Origin: Streptomyces huiliensis | GTDB taxonomy: Bacteria; Actinomycetota; Actinomycetes; Streptomycetales; Streptomycetaceae | Length of the DNA stretch: 64,000 nt | Reading direction: 5' to 3' | Assembly: GCF_020037025.1 (NCBI RefSeq) | Contig: NZ_JAIQLH010000021.1 | Coordinates: 1-64,000, forward strand | Shown here: piece by piece, positions 26,784 to 39,397 of the stretch | How the letters are laid out: each line of letters begins with the position of its first letter | How positions within the stretch are numbered: the stretch's first letter is position 1 | Notes under the pieces: generated by a model | What the model saw: the letters and a program-made list of their open reading frames with translations, nothing else | Databases searched by the model: none | Told to the model about the DNA's origin: nothing | Position numbers and translations under genes: made by a program

Positions 26784-28046
26784 TCACCCCACCGCCGACT
26801 TCAGCGGCACCCCCGCATCCGCCACCAGCCCCCGATCCACCACCGCGCCCTTCTCAATGAGCTTGCGCCCCTGCGCCAGATCCCGCGGCCGCCCCACCGC
26901 CAGCAGAGCGACCAGCACCCCGCCCCGCAACCAGCACACGGTCCACGCCGCCCCCGCCGGATCCCCCCGCCACACCAGCTCGTCGGCCGCCGCGTGATGC
27001 CCGGCGTACTGCACGAACCGCCCGAACTGCTCGGACCAGAAATAGGGCACCGGATCGTAGACCGGCCCCTCGGCCGGCCCGTGGACGATGTTCGCGGCGA
27101 CGGTCTTCGGCCCCTGGAGGGCGTTGTCCCAGTGGTGGACGAGGAGCCGCTCCCCATACCGCGCGGAGGGGAAGGAGGCGCAGTCCCCGACCGCGTACAC
27201 GTCCGGGACGGACGTCCGCAGCCGGTCGTCGGTGACGACGGAGCGGTCCGCCGCGAGCTCGACGCCCGAGCCGGCGAGCCAGCCGGTCGCGGGCCGCGCG
27301 CCGATGCCCACGACGACGGCGTCGGCGGCCAGCCGGGTGCCGTCGGCGAGCAGCACGGCCCCCGCCTCCAGGGCGGCCACCCGGGCGCCGGTGAGCAGCC
27401 GGGCGCCGCTCTGCGCGTACCAGTCGGCCATGGGGGCGGCGACCTCGGCGGGCAGCGCGCCGGCCAGCGGCCGGTCGGCGGCCTCGACGACGGTCACCCG
27501 GCAGCCGGCCTCGCGGGCGGCGGTGGCGAACTCGGCGCCGATCCAGCCGGCTCCGACGGCGACGACGTCACCCTTCCGCTCCAGCAACGGACGCAGCCGC
27601 TCCGCGTCGTCCAGGGTGCGCAGCAGATGCACACCCGGCAGGTCTTCGGCACCGGGCAGCCGGACCGGCTCGGCGCCGGTGGCCACCACCAGGACGTCGT
27701 ACGGGACCGGGCCGTTCGGCGTGTCGACCTCGTGGTCGGCGGCGCGCAGCCCGGTGACCTCCAGGCCGAGGGCCAGCTCGATGTCCAGCGAGGCGAAGTC
27801 GACCTCGAAGGCGGACCCCTCCGCCTTGCCGAGCAGCACCGCCTTGGACAGCGGCGGTCGGTCGTAGGGCGGGTGGGGCTCGGCGCCCAGCAGGGTGATG
27901 GTGCCCCGCCAGCCCTGTTCGCGGAGGGCGACGGCGGTCTGCACGCCGGCCATGCCGGCGCCGGCGATGACGGCGCGCCGCCGCGCCGTGCCTCCCGCCG
28001 GCTCGTCGGGGGCCGTACCACTGCGGGTGTTCGTCTGCTCACTCAC
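26784..28046 (-). CDS. FAD-dependent pyridine nucleotide-disulfide/ferredoxin reductase-like oxidoreductase
   Basis: A 420 aa flavoprotein with FAD motif VIAGAGMAGVQTA (about 25-37), NAD motif AVGAGWIGAEFATAA (about 165-179) and the second FAD motif VYAVGDCASF. The C-terminal domain is of the ferredoxin-reductase/rubredoxin-reductase type (HHWDNALQG). The substrate is unknown. The start is GTG 28046, placed by a TACAGT -10 element 6 nt upstream, so it is probably leaderless. It is divergent from thiO. Confidence 0.88.
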   Translation of the reverse strand: MSEQTNTRSGTAPDEPAGGTARRRAVIAGAGMAGVQTAVALREQGWRGTITLLGAEPHPPYDRPPLSKAVLLGKAEGSAFEVDFASLDIELALGLEVTGLRAADHEVDTPNGPVPYDVLVVATGAEPVRLPGAEDLPGVHLLRTLDDAERLRPLLERKGDVVAVGAGWIGAEFATAAREAGCRVTVVEAADRPLAGALPAEVAAPMADWYAQSGARLLTGARVAALEAGAVLLADGTRLAADAVVVGIGARPATGWLAGSGVELAADRSVVTDDRLRTSVPDVYAVGDCASFPSARYGERLLVHHWDNALQGPKTVAANIVHGPAEGPVYDPVPYFWSEQFGRFVQYAGHHAAADELVWRGDPAGAAWTVCWLRGGVLVALLAVGRPRDLAQGRKLIEKGAVVDRGLVADAGVPLKSAVG

Positions 28047-28052
28047 CCGATC

Positions 28053-28058
28053 ACTGTA
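28053..28058 (-). promoter_or_regulatory. -10 hexamer of the FAD oxidoreductase gene (leaderless)
   Basis: TACAGT on the minus strand ends 6 nt before the GTG start at 28046. Confidence 0.45.
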
Positions 28059-28150
28059 GGCGGGCGGACGAGGTCACCCGGAGCACCGTGCGGCGAGACC
28101 TCCGACACAACACCACCGCGCCGCGCACCCCCGGGCGGTCCCCCGCCGCC

Positions 28151-28180
28151 TTCCGTCGCGTTCGCGGCCCGTACTAGGGT
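28151..28180 (+). promoter_or_regulatory. thiO operon promoter
   Basis: TAGGGT (28175-28180) with a weak -35 TTCCGT 18 bp upstream (28151-28156). The TSS would be near 28187, just before the TPP aptamer. Confidence 0.5.
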
Positions 28181-28189
28181 GGCCGGTGC

Positions 28190-28291
28190 ACAAGCACTCG
28201 CGGGAGCCCGGACGGACCGGGCTGAGAGGGAGGCTGGACGGCCTCCGACCGTACGAACCTGATCCGGGTCATGCCGGCGAAGGGAGGGGCT
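28190..28291 (+). promoter_or_regulatory. TPP riboswitch (THI element)
   Basis: The aptamer is recognisable from its conserved blocks in order: CGGGAGC, GGGCTGAGAGGG, an extra P3a hairpin (GGCTGGACGGCC), CCGTACGAACCTGATCCGGG, then ATGCCGGCGAAGGGA. It binds thiamine pyrophosphate. The closing 3' strand, AGGGAGGGG at 28281-28289, is also the only Shine-Dalgarno sequence of thiO (ATG at 28300), so ligand binding should block translation directly. Confidence 0.95.
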
Positions 28292-28299
28292 GGACGCCC

Positions 28300-29510
28300 A
28301 TGCACGCGTCTACGCGCTCAGCACCGGGACCGTACGACGTCCTGGTGATCGGCGGCGGGATCATCGGCCTGGTGACCGCCTGGCGCGCCGCCCAGCGGGG
28401 CCTGCGGACCGCCGTCGCCGACCCGGCGCCCGGCGGTGGAGCCGCCCTCGTGGCGGCCGGAATGCTGGCCGCCGTCACCGAACTGCACTACGGCGAGCAG
28501 GCCCTGCTCGCCCTCAACCTGGCCTCGGCCCGCCGCTACCCCGACTTCACGGCCGAGCTGGAGGAGGCGAGCGGCCGGGACACCGGCTACCGCGCCTGCG
28601 GCACCCTCGCCGTCGCCCTCGACGCCGACGACCGCGCCCACCTGCGCGAACTCGGCGCGTTCCAGCGGCGCTGCGGGCTTGAGGCGGAGTGGCTGACCGG
28701 CCGCGAGTGCCGCCGCCTGGAACCGATGCTCGCCCCCGGCGTCCAGGGCGGCCTGCGCGTGGACGGCGACCACCAGACCGACCCCCGGCGGCTGGCCGCC
28801 GCCCTGCTGACGGCCTGTGAACGCGCCGGGGTCACCCTCCACCGCACGGCCGTCGCCCGGGTGCTGCTCGACGGCGACCGGGCCGCGGGCGCCGAACTCG
28901 CCGACGGCGGACGGATCGCCGCCGGCCAGACCGTCCTCGCGGCCGGCAGCCACAGCGGCCGGATAGCCGGGCTGCCCGACGCCGTCCTGCCGCCGGTCCG
29001 CCCGGTCAAGGGCCAGACGCTGCGGCTGCGGATCCCCGAGGCGTACCGGCCGTTCCTCTCCCGCACCGTCCGGGCGGTCGTCCGCGGCAACCCCGTCTAC
29101 CTGGTGCCCCGGGAGAACGGTGAACTGGTGATCGGCGCGACCACCGAGGAGCTGGGCTGGGACACCACCGTCACCGCCGGCGGCGTCTACGAACTGCTGC
29201 GCGACGCGCACGAGCTGGTGCCCGGCCTCACCGAGCTGCCGCTCGCCGAGACCTCGGCCGGGCTGCGCCCCGGCTCCCCCGACAACGCGCCCCTGCTCGG
29301 CCCGACCGAGCTGCCGGGCCTCCACGTGGCCACCGGCCACCACCGCAACGGCGTCCTGCTGACCCCGCTCACCGGGGACGTCATGGCCGAGGCGCTGACC
29401 ACCGGGCGGCTGCCCGAGGAGGCCCGCCCGTTCTCCCCCCGCCGGTTCGCCGCGTCCGGCGCCGCTTCCTCTTCCGCTACCGCTACCGCTCTCGCCCAGG
29501 AGCCCTCCGC

Positions 29511-29514
<4 letters not shown>
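28300..29514 (+). CDS. thiO: glycine oxidase ThiO
   Basis: FAD enzyme oxidising glycine to iminoglycine for the thiazole ring of thiamine. The 404 aa protein has the FAD motif VLVIGGGIIGLVTAWRAA near the N-terminus, GGAALVAAGMLA, and the C-terminal ATGHHRNGVLLTP block typical of ThiO. The start is the ATG just after the riboswitch. The stop overlaps the thiS start (ATGA). Confidence 0.94.
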
Positions 29515-30537
<1,023 letters not shown>

Positions 30538-30544
30538 GGAGAGT

Positions 30545-30760
30545 GGTCCCCAGCCCCGCCCCTTCCCGTTTCTTGCAGGGGCTGCGCCCCGCACCCCCGA
30601 AGCGCCCTGCGGGCTCCCCCAGAGGGGGCACCCCCAGTCCTCAAACGCCGGACGGGCTGTTCATCCAGCCCGTCCGGCGTTTGAGGACGAGCGGCGGAGC
30701 CGCGACAAGCGGGGTCTGGGGCGCAGCCCCAGGAAACGGCGAAGGGGCGGGCCAGGGGCA
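30545..30760. repeat. dispersed inverted-repeat element, copy 4
   Basis: Fills most of the 310 bp between thiG and the kinase gene, which point the same way. Inner arms are a perfect pair (TCAAACGCCGGACGGGCTG / CAGCCCGTCCGGCGTTTGA). The outer right arm is GGCGAAGGGGCGGGCCAGGG. No gene lies in this gap; the kinase promoter is at its right end. Confidence 0.8.
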
Positions 30761-30833
30761 ACCCCAATGTCACCGTTCCGCACCCGTAGCTCCGGACGGC
30801 CCCACGAAAGCACAGCCGACCACCGATCACTCG

Positions 30834-30839
30834 TAGACT
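30834..30839 (+). promoter_or_regulatory. -10 hexamer of the Ser/Thr kinase gene (leaderless)
   Basis: TAGACT ends 8 nt before the GTG at 30848; no ribosome-binding site is visible between them. Confidence 0.45.
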
Positions 30840-30847
30840 CGTCAACC

Positions 30848-32809
30848 GTGGATACGACCCTGCCGGACCCCCTCGTCGACCAGCTGCTCGACGGCCGCTA
30901 CCGCATTCAGGCGCGGGTAGCCGCAGGCGGCATGGCCACGGTCTACCGGGCCCTGGACACCCGGCTCGACCGGGTGGTCGCCGTCAAGGTGATGCACCCG
31001 TCCCTCGCCGCGGACACGGTCTTCGTCGAACGCTTCATCCGGGAGGCCAAGTCGGCGGCGCGCCTGGACCACCCGAACGTGGTCGGCGTCTACGACCAGG
31101 GGACGGACCGCGGGTACGTCTACCTCGCGATGGAGTACGTGGCCGGCTGCACGCTGCGGGACGTGCTGCGCGAGCGGGGCGCGCTCCAGCCGCGGGCGGC
31201 GCTGGACATCGCGGAGCCGGTGCTGGCCGCGCTGGGCGCCGCCCACCGCGCGGGCCTGGTGCACCGCGACATGAAGCCGGAGAACGTGCTGATCGGCGAC
31301 GACGGCCGGGTCAAGGTCGCCGACTTCGGCCTCGCCCGCACCGTGGGCACCAGCAGCGCCACGAACACCGGTTCCATCCTGGGCACCGTCTCGTACCTCG
31401 CGCCCGAGCAGATCGAGCACGGCACCGCGGACACCCGCACCGACGTCTACGCCTGCGGGGTCGTCCTCTACGAGATGCTCACCGGCGTCAAGCCGCACAG
31501 CGGCGCCAGCCCCGCCCAGATCCTCTACCAGCACCTGCACCGGGACGTGCCCGCGCCGTCGCAGGAGGTCCCGGGGCTGGCCCCGGAGCTCGACGACCTG
31601 GTGACCGTGGCCACCGCCCGCGACCCGGAGCTGCGCCCGTCGGACGCCGTCGGCATGCTGGGCCTGGTCCGGGCGGCCCGCGCGACGCTGTCCCGCGAGC
31701 AGTTGGACGCCCGGCCGCCGCTGGCCGGCGGGGCGGCCCCGGCCGGCGACGAGGACCCGACGAGCGTCCTGCCGCGCCCGGTCACCGTACGGCCGGTGAC
31801 CCCGGCGGAGGCCCCCGTACCGGACCCGATGGACATGACGGCGCGGTTCGACGGCCCGCCCGAGCCCCCGCCGCCGCCCGCTCCCCCGGCTCCGCCGCGG
31901 CGGTTCGCCGCCCTGCGGCGCCGGCCGCGGCGCGCGGTGCTGGTGGTGGCCGGCGTGCTGCTGGCCCTGCTGGCCGGCACGGGCGTCTGGTACATCAACG
32001 CCGGCCAGTTCACCTCCGTCCCGGCCGTGCTGGACCTCACCCAGGCGCAGGCCGAGAAGAAGCTGGAGAAGTCCGGCCTCAAGACGCGGATCCGCCCCGA
32101 GTTCAGCGACACCGTCGAGCGCGGCCACGTGATGTCCACCGACCCCAAGCCCGGCGAGCGCATCCGGAACACCGGCCGGGTGACCGTCGTCGTCTCCCGC
32201 GGCCCGGAGCGGGCCGAGGTGCCCAACGTCGTGGGCATGCGGCTGGACGAGGCGAAGAAACGGATCGCCCAGGCGGGTCTGACGGTCGGCGACGTCCGGA
32301 CGCAGTTCAGCGACGAGACCCCGCAGGGCGAGGTCCTCTCCAGCGACCCCCGGGGCGGCGACGAGCGGCGCCCCGACTCCCCGGTGTCCCTGGTGGTCAG
32401 CAAGGGCGAGCCGGTGGACGTGCCGGACGTGTCCGGTCTCCTGCCGGACGACGCCGAGTCCGTGCTGAGCGACGCCGGCCTGCGGATCAAGGTCTCCGAC
32501 GCGCAGGTGTACTCCGACCGGGAGAAGGGCGACGTCGCCGAGCAGTCACCGGCCCGGGGCGTGCAGGCGGCCAAGGGCGACACCGTGACCGTCACCCTGT
32601 CCAAGGGCAAGGAGATGCTCACCGTCCCCGACGTCACCGGCAAGAACGAGGCCGACGCCAAGCGGATCCTGACCGCCGCCGGCTTCCAGGTCCGGGTGGA
32701 CCGGCCGTTCTTCTTCCCCCGCGACTCCGTGGACAGCCAGTCGGTCCGGGCCGGCGACAAGGCCGCCCGCGGCGACACGATCACCATCCGCCTCAAGGGA
32801 GCACTGTGA
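30848..32809 (+). CDS. PASTA-domain Ser/Thr protein kinase
   Basis: A 653 aa single-pass receptor kinase. The cytoplasmic kinase domain (about 17-275) has the Gly loop AAGGMATVY, Lys47 in VAVKVM, catalytic HRDMKPEN near 139, DFG and the GTVSYLAPEQ activation-loop end. A Pro-rich linker and one transmembrane helix (about 363-385) lead to four extracytoplasmic PASTA repeats (about 390-653), which bind muropeptides or lipid II in related kinases. The GTG at 30848 is set by the -10 element. Its position near an Rv2175c gene and a DAHP synthase suggests the counterpart of PknL rather than PknB. It overlaps the endonuclease gene by 4 nt. Confidence 0.94.
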   Translation: MDTTLPDPLVDQLLDGRYRIQARVAAGGMATVYRALDTRLDRVVAVKVMHPSLAADTVFVERFIREAKSAARLDHPNVVGVYDQGTDRGYVYLAMEYVAGCTLRDVLRERGALQPRAALDIAEPVLAALGAAHRAGLVHRDMKPENVLIGDDGRVKVADFGLARTVGTSSATNTGSILGTVSYLAPEQIEHGTADTRTDVYACGVVLYEMLTGVKPHSGASPAQILYQHLHRDVPAPSQEVPGLAPELDDLVTVATARDPELRPSDAVGMLGLVRAARATLSREQLDARPPLAGGAAPAGDEDPTSVLPRPVTVRPVTPAEAPVPDPMDMTARFDGPPEPPPPPAPPAPPRRFAALRRRPRRAVLVVAGVLLALLAGTGVWYINAGQFTSVPAVLDLTQAQAEKKLEKSGLKTRIRPEFSDTVERGHVMSTDPKPGERIRNTGRVTVVVSRGPERAEVPNVVGMRLDEAKKRIAQAGLTVGDVRTQFSDETPQGEVLSSDPRGGDERRPDSPVSLVVSKGEPVDVPDVSGLLPDDAESVLSDAGLRIKVSDAQVYSDREKGDVAEQSPARGVQAAKGDTVTVTLSKGKEMLTVPDVTGKNEADAKRILTAAGFQVRVDRPFFFPRDSVDSQSVRAGDKAARGDTITIRLKGAL

Positions 32810-33672
32810 TGGCGGGCATACCCCGCAACCCCGTCGGCGGCCACATCCCCGTGGCCGGCGGCCTCGCCCGCACCGGCCTGCCCTACGCGCGGGAGATCGG
32901 CGCCGAGGCCGTGCAGGTCTTCGTCGCCAACCCGCGCGGCTGGGCGACGCCGCCCGGCAGCCCGCGGCAGGACGAGGAGTTCCGCGCGGGCTGCGCGGCG
33001 GCCGGGCTGCCGGTGTACGTCCACGCGCCCTACCTGATCAACTTCGGCTCCCACACCGAGGCGACCGCCGAACGCTCCGTGGACTCCCTCCGCCACTCCC
33101 TCCACCGGGGCCGGCAGATCGGCGCCCGCGGCGTCGTCGTCCACACCGGCTCCGCCACCGGCGGCCGCCCGCGCGCCGAGGCCCTCGCCCAGGTGGGCGA
33201 GCGCCTGCTCCCCCTCCTCGACGAACTGACCCACGACGACGACCCCCGCCTCCTCCTGGAGCCGACGGCCGGCCAGGGCGCGTCCCTCTGCTCCTGGATC
33301 GCCGACCTGGGCCCCTACTTCGACGTCCTCGGTCACCACCCGAAGCTCGGTGTCTGCCTCGACACGTGCCACTTGTTCGCGGCCGGCCATGATCTCGCCG
33401 CTCCCGGCGGGATGAAGGCGGCTCTCGACGAGCTCGTCGCCGTGGTCGGGCCGGGGCGGCTCGGGCTCATCCATGCGAATGACTCGAAGGATGTGGCGGG
33501 GGCGCACAAGGACCGGCACGAGAACATCGGCTCGGGGCATATCGGGGCCGCCCCCTTCGCGGATCTGTTCGTCCACCCGGAGACGGAGGGCGTCCCGCTG
33601 ACGATTGAAACGCCTGGTGGCGTGGCGGGGCATGCGGCGGATGTGGCGCGGCTGAAGGGGTTGCGGGGCTGA
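32806..33672 (+). CDS. nfo: deoxyribonuclease IV (AP endonuclease family 2)
   Basis: Zn-dependent TIM-barrel endonuclease acting at abasic sites in base excision repair. The 288 aa protein has the family elements VFVANPRGWA, VHAPYLINFGS, LLLEPTAGQG, VCLDTCHLFAAGHD and LIHANDSKD...H.NIGSGHIG, which hold the metal ligands. GTG 32806 overlaps the kinase stop (GTGA); the next codon is ATG and could equally be used. Confidence 0.9.
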   Translation: MMAGIPRNPVGGHIPVAGGLARTGLPYAREIGAEAVQVFVANPRGWATPPGSPRQDEEFRAGCAAAGLPVYVHAPYLINFGSHTEATAERSVDSLRHSLHRGRQIGARGVVVHTGSATGGRPRAEALAQVGERLLPLLDELTHDDDPRLLLEPTAGQGASLCSWIADLGPYFDVLGHHPKLGVCLDTCHLFAAGHDLAAPGGMKAALDELVAVVGPGRLGLIHANDSKDVAGAHKDRHENIGSGHIGAAPFADLFVHPETEGVPLTIETPGGVAGHAADVARLKGLRG

Positions 33673-33686
33673 GCCCCGCGGGAGTT

Positions 33687-37420
<3,734 letters not shown>

Positions 37421-37443
37421 CCGGCCGCTGAGCCGGCATACGC

Positions 37444-37474
37444 GAGGGGCGCGGATCTGTGATCCGCGCCCCTC
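37444..37474 (+). terminator. terminator after DAHP synthase gene
   Basis: A perfect 14 bp stem GAGGGGCGCGGATC / GATCCGCGCCCCTC with a TGT loop, 24 nt after the stop. Confidence 0.85.
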
Positions 37475-37512
37475 CGTGCTACCGCGCGTTGTCGCCGCCG
37501 GAGCGGGAAAGG

Positions 37513-37531
37513 TAAGGTAAGGGTTACCTAC
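37513..37531. promoter_or_regulatory. iron box (DmdR1/IdeR-type operator)
   Basis: TAAGGTAAGGGTTACCTAC matches the 19 bp DtxR-family consensus (TTAGGTTAGSCTAACCTAA) at about 14 positions and is itself a near-palindrome. It lies 38 bp before the bfd GTG start, the place for iron-dependent repression by DmdR1. This implies the ferredoxin is made when iron is low, to release iron from bacterioferritin. Confidence 0.85.
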
Positions 37532-37568
37532 CTTTTTGATCTTCTCCTTCCGGCGAGGCGGTGACCGC

Positions 37569-37904
37569 GTGTACGTCTGCTCGTGCTTCGGGATCACGGA
37601 GCAGCAGGTGCGTGAGCACGCGGAGAACGGTGCGTGCACGCCCCGGCAGATCGCGTCCGCGACCAAGGCCGGCACGGACTGCGGCAGCTGCGTACGCCGC
37701 GTCCAGGCCCTGCTGGGGCGGGGCGCCTGCCCGCGGCGGGAGCTGGTGGACCAGGGCTCCCGGGACCCGCTGGCGGCCGAGGCGAACGGCCCGGCGACGG
37801 CCACGGCGTCCATACCGCAGGTCCCGTCCATACCGCAGGTCCCGTCCGCTCCGCCCGTCCCGCCCGTGACACCGCCCGTGGACGGGATCGTCCGCGCGGC
37901 CTAG
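37569..37904 (+). CDS. bfd: bacterioferritin-associated ferredoxin
   Basis: [2Fe-2S] protein that reduces and mobilises iron stored in bacterioferritin. Cluster ligands are in VYVCSCFGI (CxC) and TDCGSCV (CxxC). The core is about 55 residues; a Pro/Ala tail (about 60-111) with a repeated SIPQVP (18 bp DNA repeat) makes the 111 aa protein longer than usual. GTG 37569 has GAGGCGG upstream and lies behind an iron box. Its stop codon shares the palindrome CTAG with the stop codon of the convergent bfr. Confidence 0.88.
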   Translation: MYVCSCFGITEQQVREHAENGACTPRQIASATKAGTDCGSCVRRVQALLGRGACPRRELVDQGSRDPLAAEANGPATATASIPQVPSIPQVPSAPPVPPVTPPVDGIVRAA

Positions 37905-38392
37905 TGCGACGCCTCGCCGTTCGACTGCTCGATGAACTGCGCCAGGTACAGCGGCTCGCCCAGCTTCTCGATCAGCTCCAGCTGGGTGTCGAGGTAGTCG
38001 ATGTGGTCCTCCTCGTCGGCGAGGATCGACTCGAAGATGTTGGCCGAGGTGATGTCGCCCTTGGCGCGCATCACCTCCACCCCGCGCCGGAGGCGGTCGA
38101 TGGCCTCCACCTCGACCTGCCGGTCGGCCTGGAACATCTCCGTGATCGTCTGGCCGACGCGGACGTGGAACAGCCGCTGGTAGTTCGGCAGCCCCTCCAG
38201 GAAGATGATCCGGTCCGTGAGGACCTCGGCGTGCCGCATCTCGTCGAACGACTCGGCCCGCGTGTGCTCCGCGATCTTGGTCCAGCCGTGATGCTCCTGC
38301 ATCTTCGCGTGCAGGAAGTACTGGTTGATGGCGGTCAGCTCACCCGTCAGCTGTTCGTTGAGGAATTCGATGATCTCCGGGTCGCCCTGCAT
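37901..38392 (-). CDS. bfr: bacterioferritin
   Basis: Iron-storage 24-mer subunit with ferroxidase activity. The 163 aa four-helix protein starts MQGDPEIIEFLNEQLTGEL and has the di-iron ligands (E in LTGELTAINQY, E and H in FDEMRHAE, E and H in LADEEDHIDYL) and the haem-ligand Met within DEMRHAE. The ATG at 38392 has AAGGAG upstream. It is convergent with bfd; both stop codons lie in a single CTAG. Confidence 0.96.
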   Translation of the reverse strand: MQGDPEIIEFLNEQLTGELTAINQYFLHAKMQEHHGWTKIAEHTRAESFDEMRHAEVLTDRIIFLEGLPNYQRLFHVRVGQTITEMFQADRQVEVEAIDRLRRGVEVMRAKGDITSANIFESILADEEDHIDYLDTQLELIEKLGEPLYLAQFIEQSNGEASH

Positions 38393-38423
38393 CGCGCGGG
38401 CTCCTTCCAAGCTCATGACCGGC

Positions 38424-38439
38424 AGGATGCGCGCATCCT
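38424..38439. promoter_or_regulatory. 16 bp perfect palindrome in the bfr leader
   Basis: AGGATGCGCGCATCCT lies 32-47 nt upstream of the bfr ATG. It could form a hairpin in the mRNA or be an operator. Function unknown. Confidence 0.5.
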
Positions 38440-38460
38440 CGCACCGGCCTCCCGGGCCGT

Positions 38461-38482
38461 CCAGTAAGTGCACACTTAGTGG
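38461..38482. promoter_or_regulatory. inverted repeat between bfr and SUOX-like gene
   Basis: Arms CCAGTAAGTG and CACTTAGTGG, 2 nt apart, match at 9 of 10 positions as an inverted repeat. It lies in the divergent gap about 70 nt from bfr and 67 nt from the SUOX-like gene and looks like an operator; it does not match the iron-box consensus. Confidence 0.5.
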
Positions 38483-38548
38483 GAGTTGTCCGGACAGAGC
38501 GGTGGCCCCCGGTCATCGGCATCCGCCGGTGTCTGACACCATGGAGGC

Positions 38549-39172
38549 ATGGGTCAGTCGGAAAGCCGCGAAGGGGAGCATCTCCAGCTGCCTCCGGGGC
38601 AGCGTCTCCAGCGTGGCTGGCCGGTGACCCACTACGGGCCCGTGCCGAGGTTCCGGCCGGACCGGTGGGAGTTCCGCGTCTTCGGCGCGACCGCCGACGG
38701 CGACAAGCGCTGCTGGACGCATGAGGAGTTCTCGGCCCTGCCGCACACCACGGTGGTCGCCGACTTGCACTGCGTCACCAAGTACAGCGTCCTCGACGCC
38801 GAATGGGGCGGCGTCGCCACCCGCACCATCCTCGAACTGGCCCCGCCCGCCCCGGACGTCACCCACGTCATGGTCTGGGCCGAGTACGGCTACAGCTCCA
38901 ACCTCCGCCTCTCCGACTTCGCCTCCGACCGCTCGATCTTCGCCACCCACAAGGACGGCGAACTCCTCACCGCCGAACACGGCTTCCCGGTCCGGCTCGC
39001 GGTGCCGCACCTGTACGCCTGGAAGGGCCCGAAGTGGGTGCGCGGCGTGGAGTACATGACCGCGGACCGGCGGGGGTTCTGGGAGGAGCGCGGGTACCAC
39101 AACATCGGGGATCCGTGGCGGGAGCAGCGGTATTCGTACCAGGAGGTACCGGGGGACGGCCCTGAGCTTTAG
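38549..39172 (+). CDS. sulfite oxidase-like molybdopterin-binding oxidoreductase
   Basis: A 207 aa protein containing only the SUOX-type Mo-pterin domain; the molybdenum-ligand Cys is in ADLHCVTKYS near residue 75. Other family features are VMVWAEYGYSSNL and GFPVRLAVPHLYAWKGPKWV. No signal peptide is seen, so it is probably cytoplasmic. Redox partner and substrate are unknown. The ATG at 38549 has GGAGG only 1-2 nt upstream, which is unusually close. Confidence 0.88.
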   Translation: MGQSESREGEHLQLPPGQRLQRGWPVTHYGPVPRFRPDRWEFRVFGATADGDKRCWTHEEFSALPHTTVVADLHCVTKYSVLDAEWGGVATRTILELAPPAPDVTHVMVWAEYGYSSNLRLSDFASDRSIFATHKDGELLTAEHGFPVRLAVPHLYAWKGPKWVRGVEYMTADRRGFWEERGYHNIGDPWREQRYSYQEVPGDGPEL

Positions 39173-39191
39173 GGGCCCCCTGCGGGGGCTG

Positions 39192-39386
39192 TGCCCCGGT
39201 CCCACCCCTTCGCCGATTCCTGGGGCTGACGCCCCAGACCCCGAAACCGCGCTCCGCGCGGTTGTCCTCAAACGCCGGACGGGCTGGATTTAGCCCGTCC
39301 GGCGTTTGAGGACAGCGCCCGCAGGGCGCTTCGGGGGTGCGGGGGCTGGCCCCCGCAAGAAACGGTGAAAGGGCGGGACCGGGGCA
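39192..39386. repeat. dispersed inverted-repeat element, copy 6
   Basis: Between the convergent SUOX-like and pfkA genes. The inner arms TCAAACGCCGGACGGGCT / AGCCCGTCCGGCGTTTGA are perfect; the right outer arm GCAAGAAACGGTGAAAGGGC matches copies 1 and 8. Confidence 0.8.
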
Positions 39387-39397
39387 ACCCCCCGGCG

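Noticed and set aside
30545..30760. Short proteins encoded in the repeat elements (sequences such as PVRRLRTSG and RNGERAG recurring at several places)
   Set aside because: They recur only because the DNA element is repeated; they read through palindromes in several frames and have no starts with ribosome-binding sites.
38424..38482. Iron box upstream of bfr
   Set aside because: Neither palindrome matches the DtxR/DmdR consensus; only the site upstream of bfd does.
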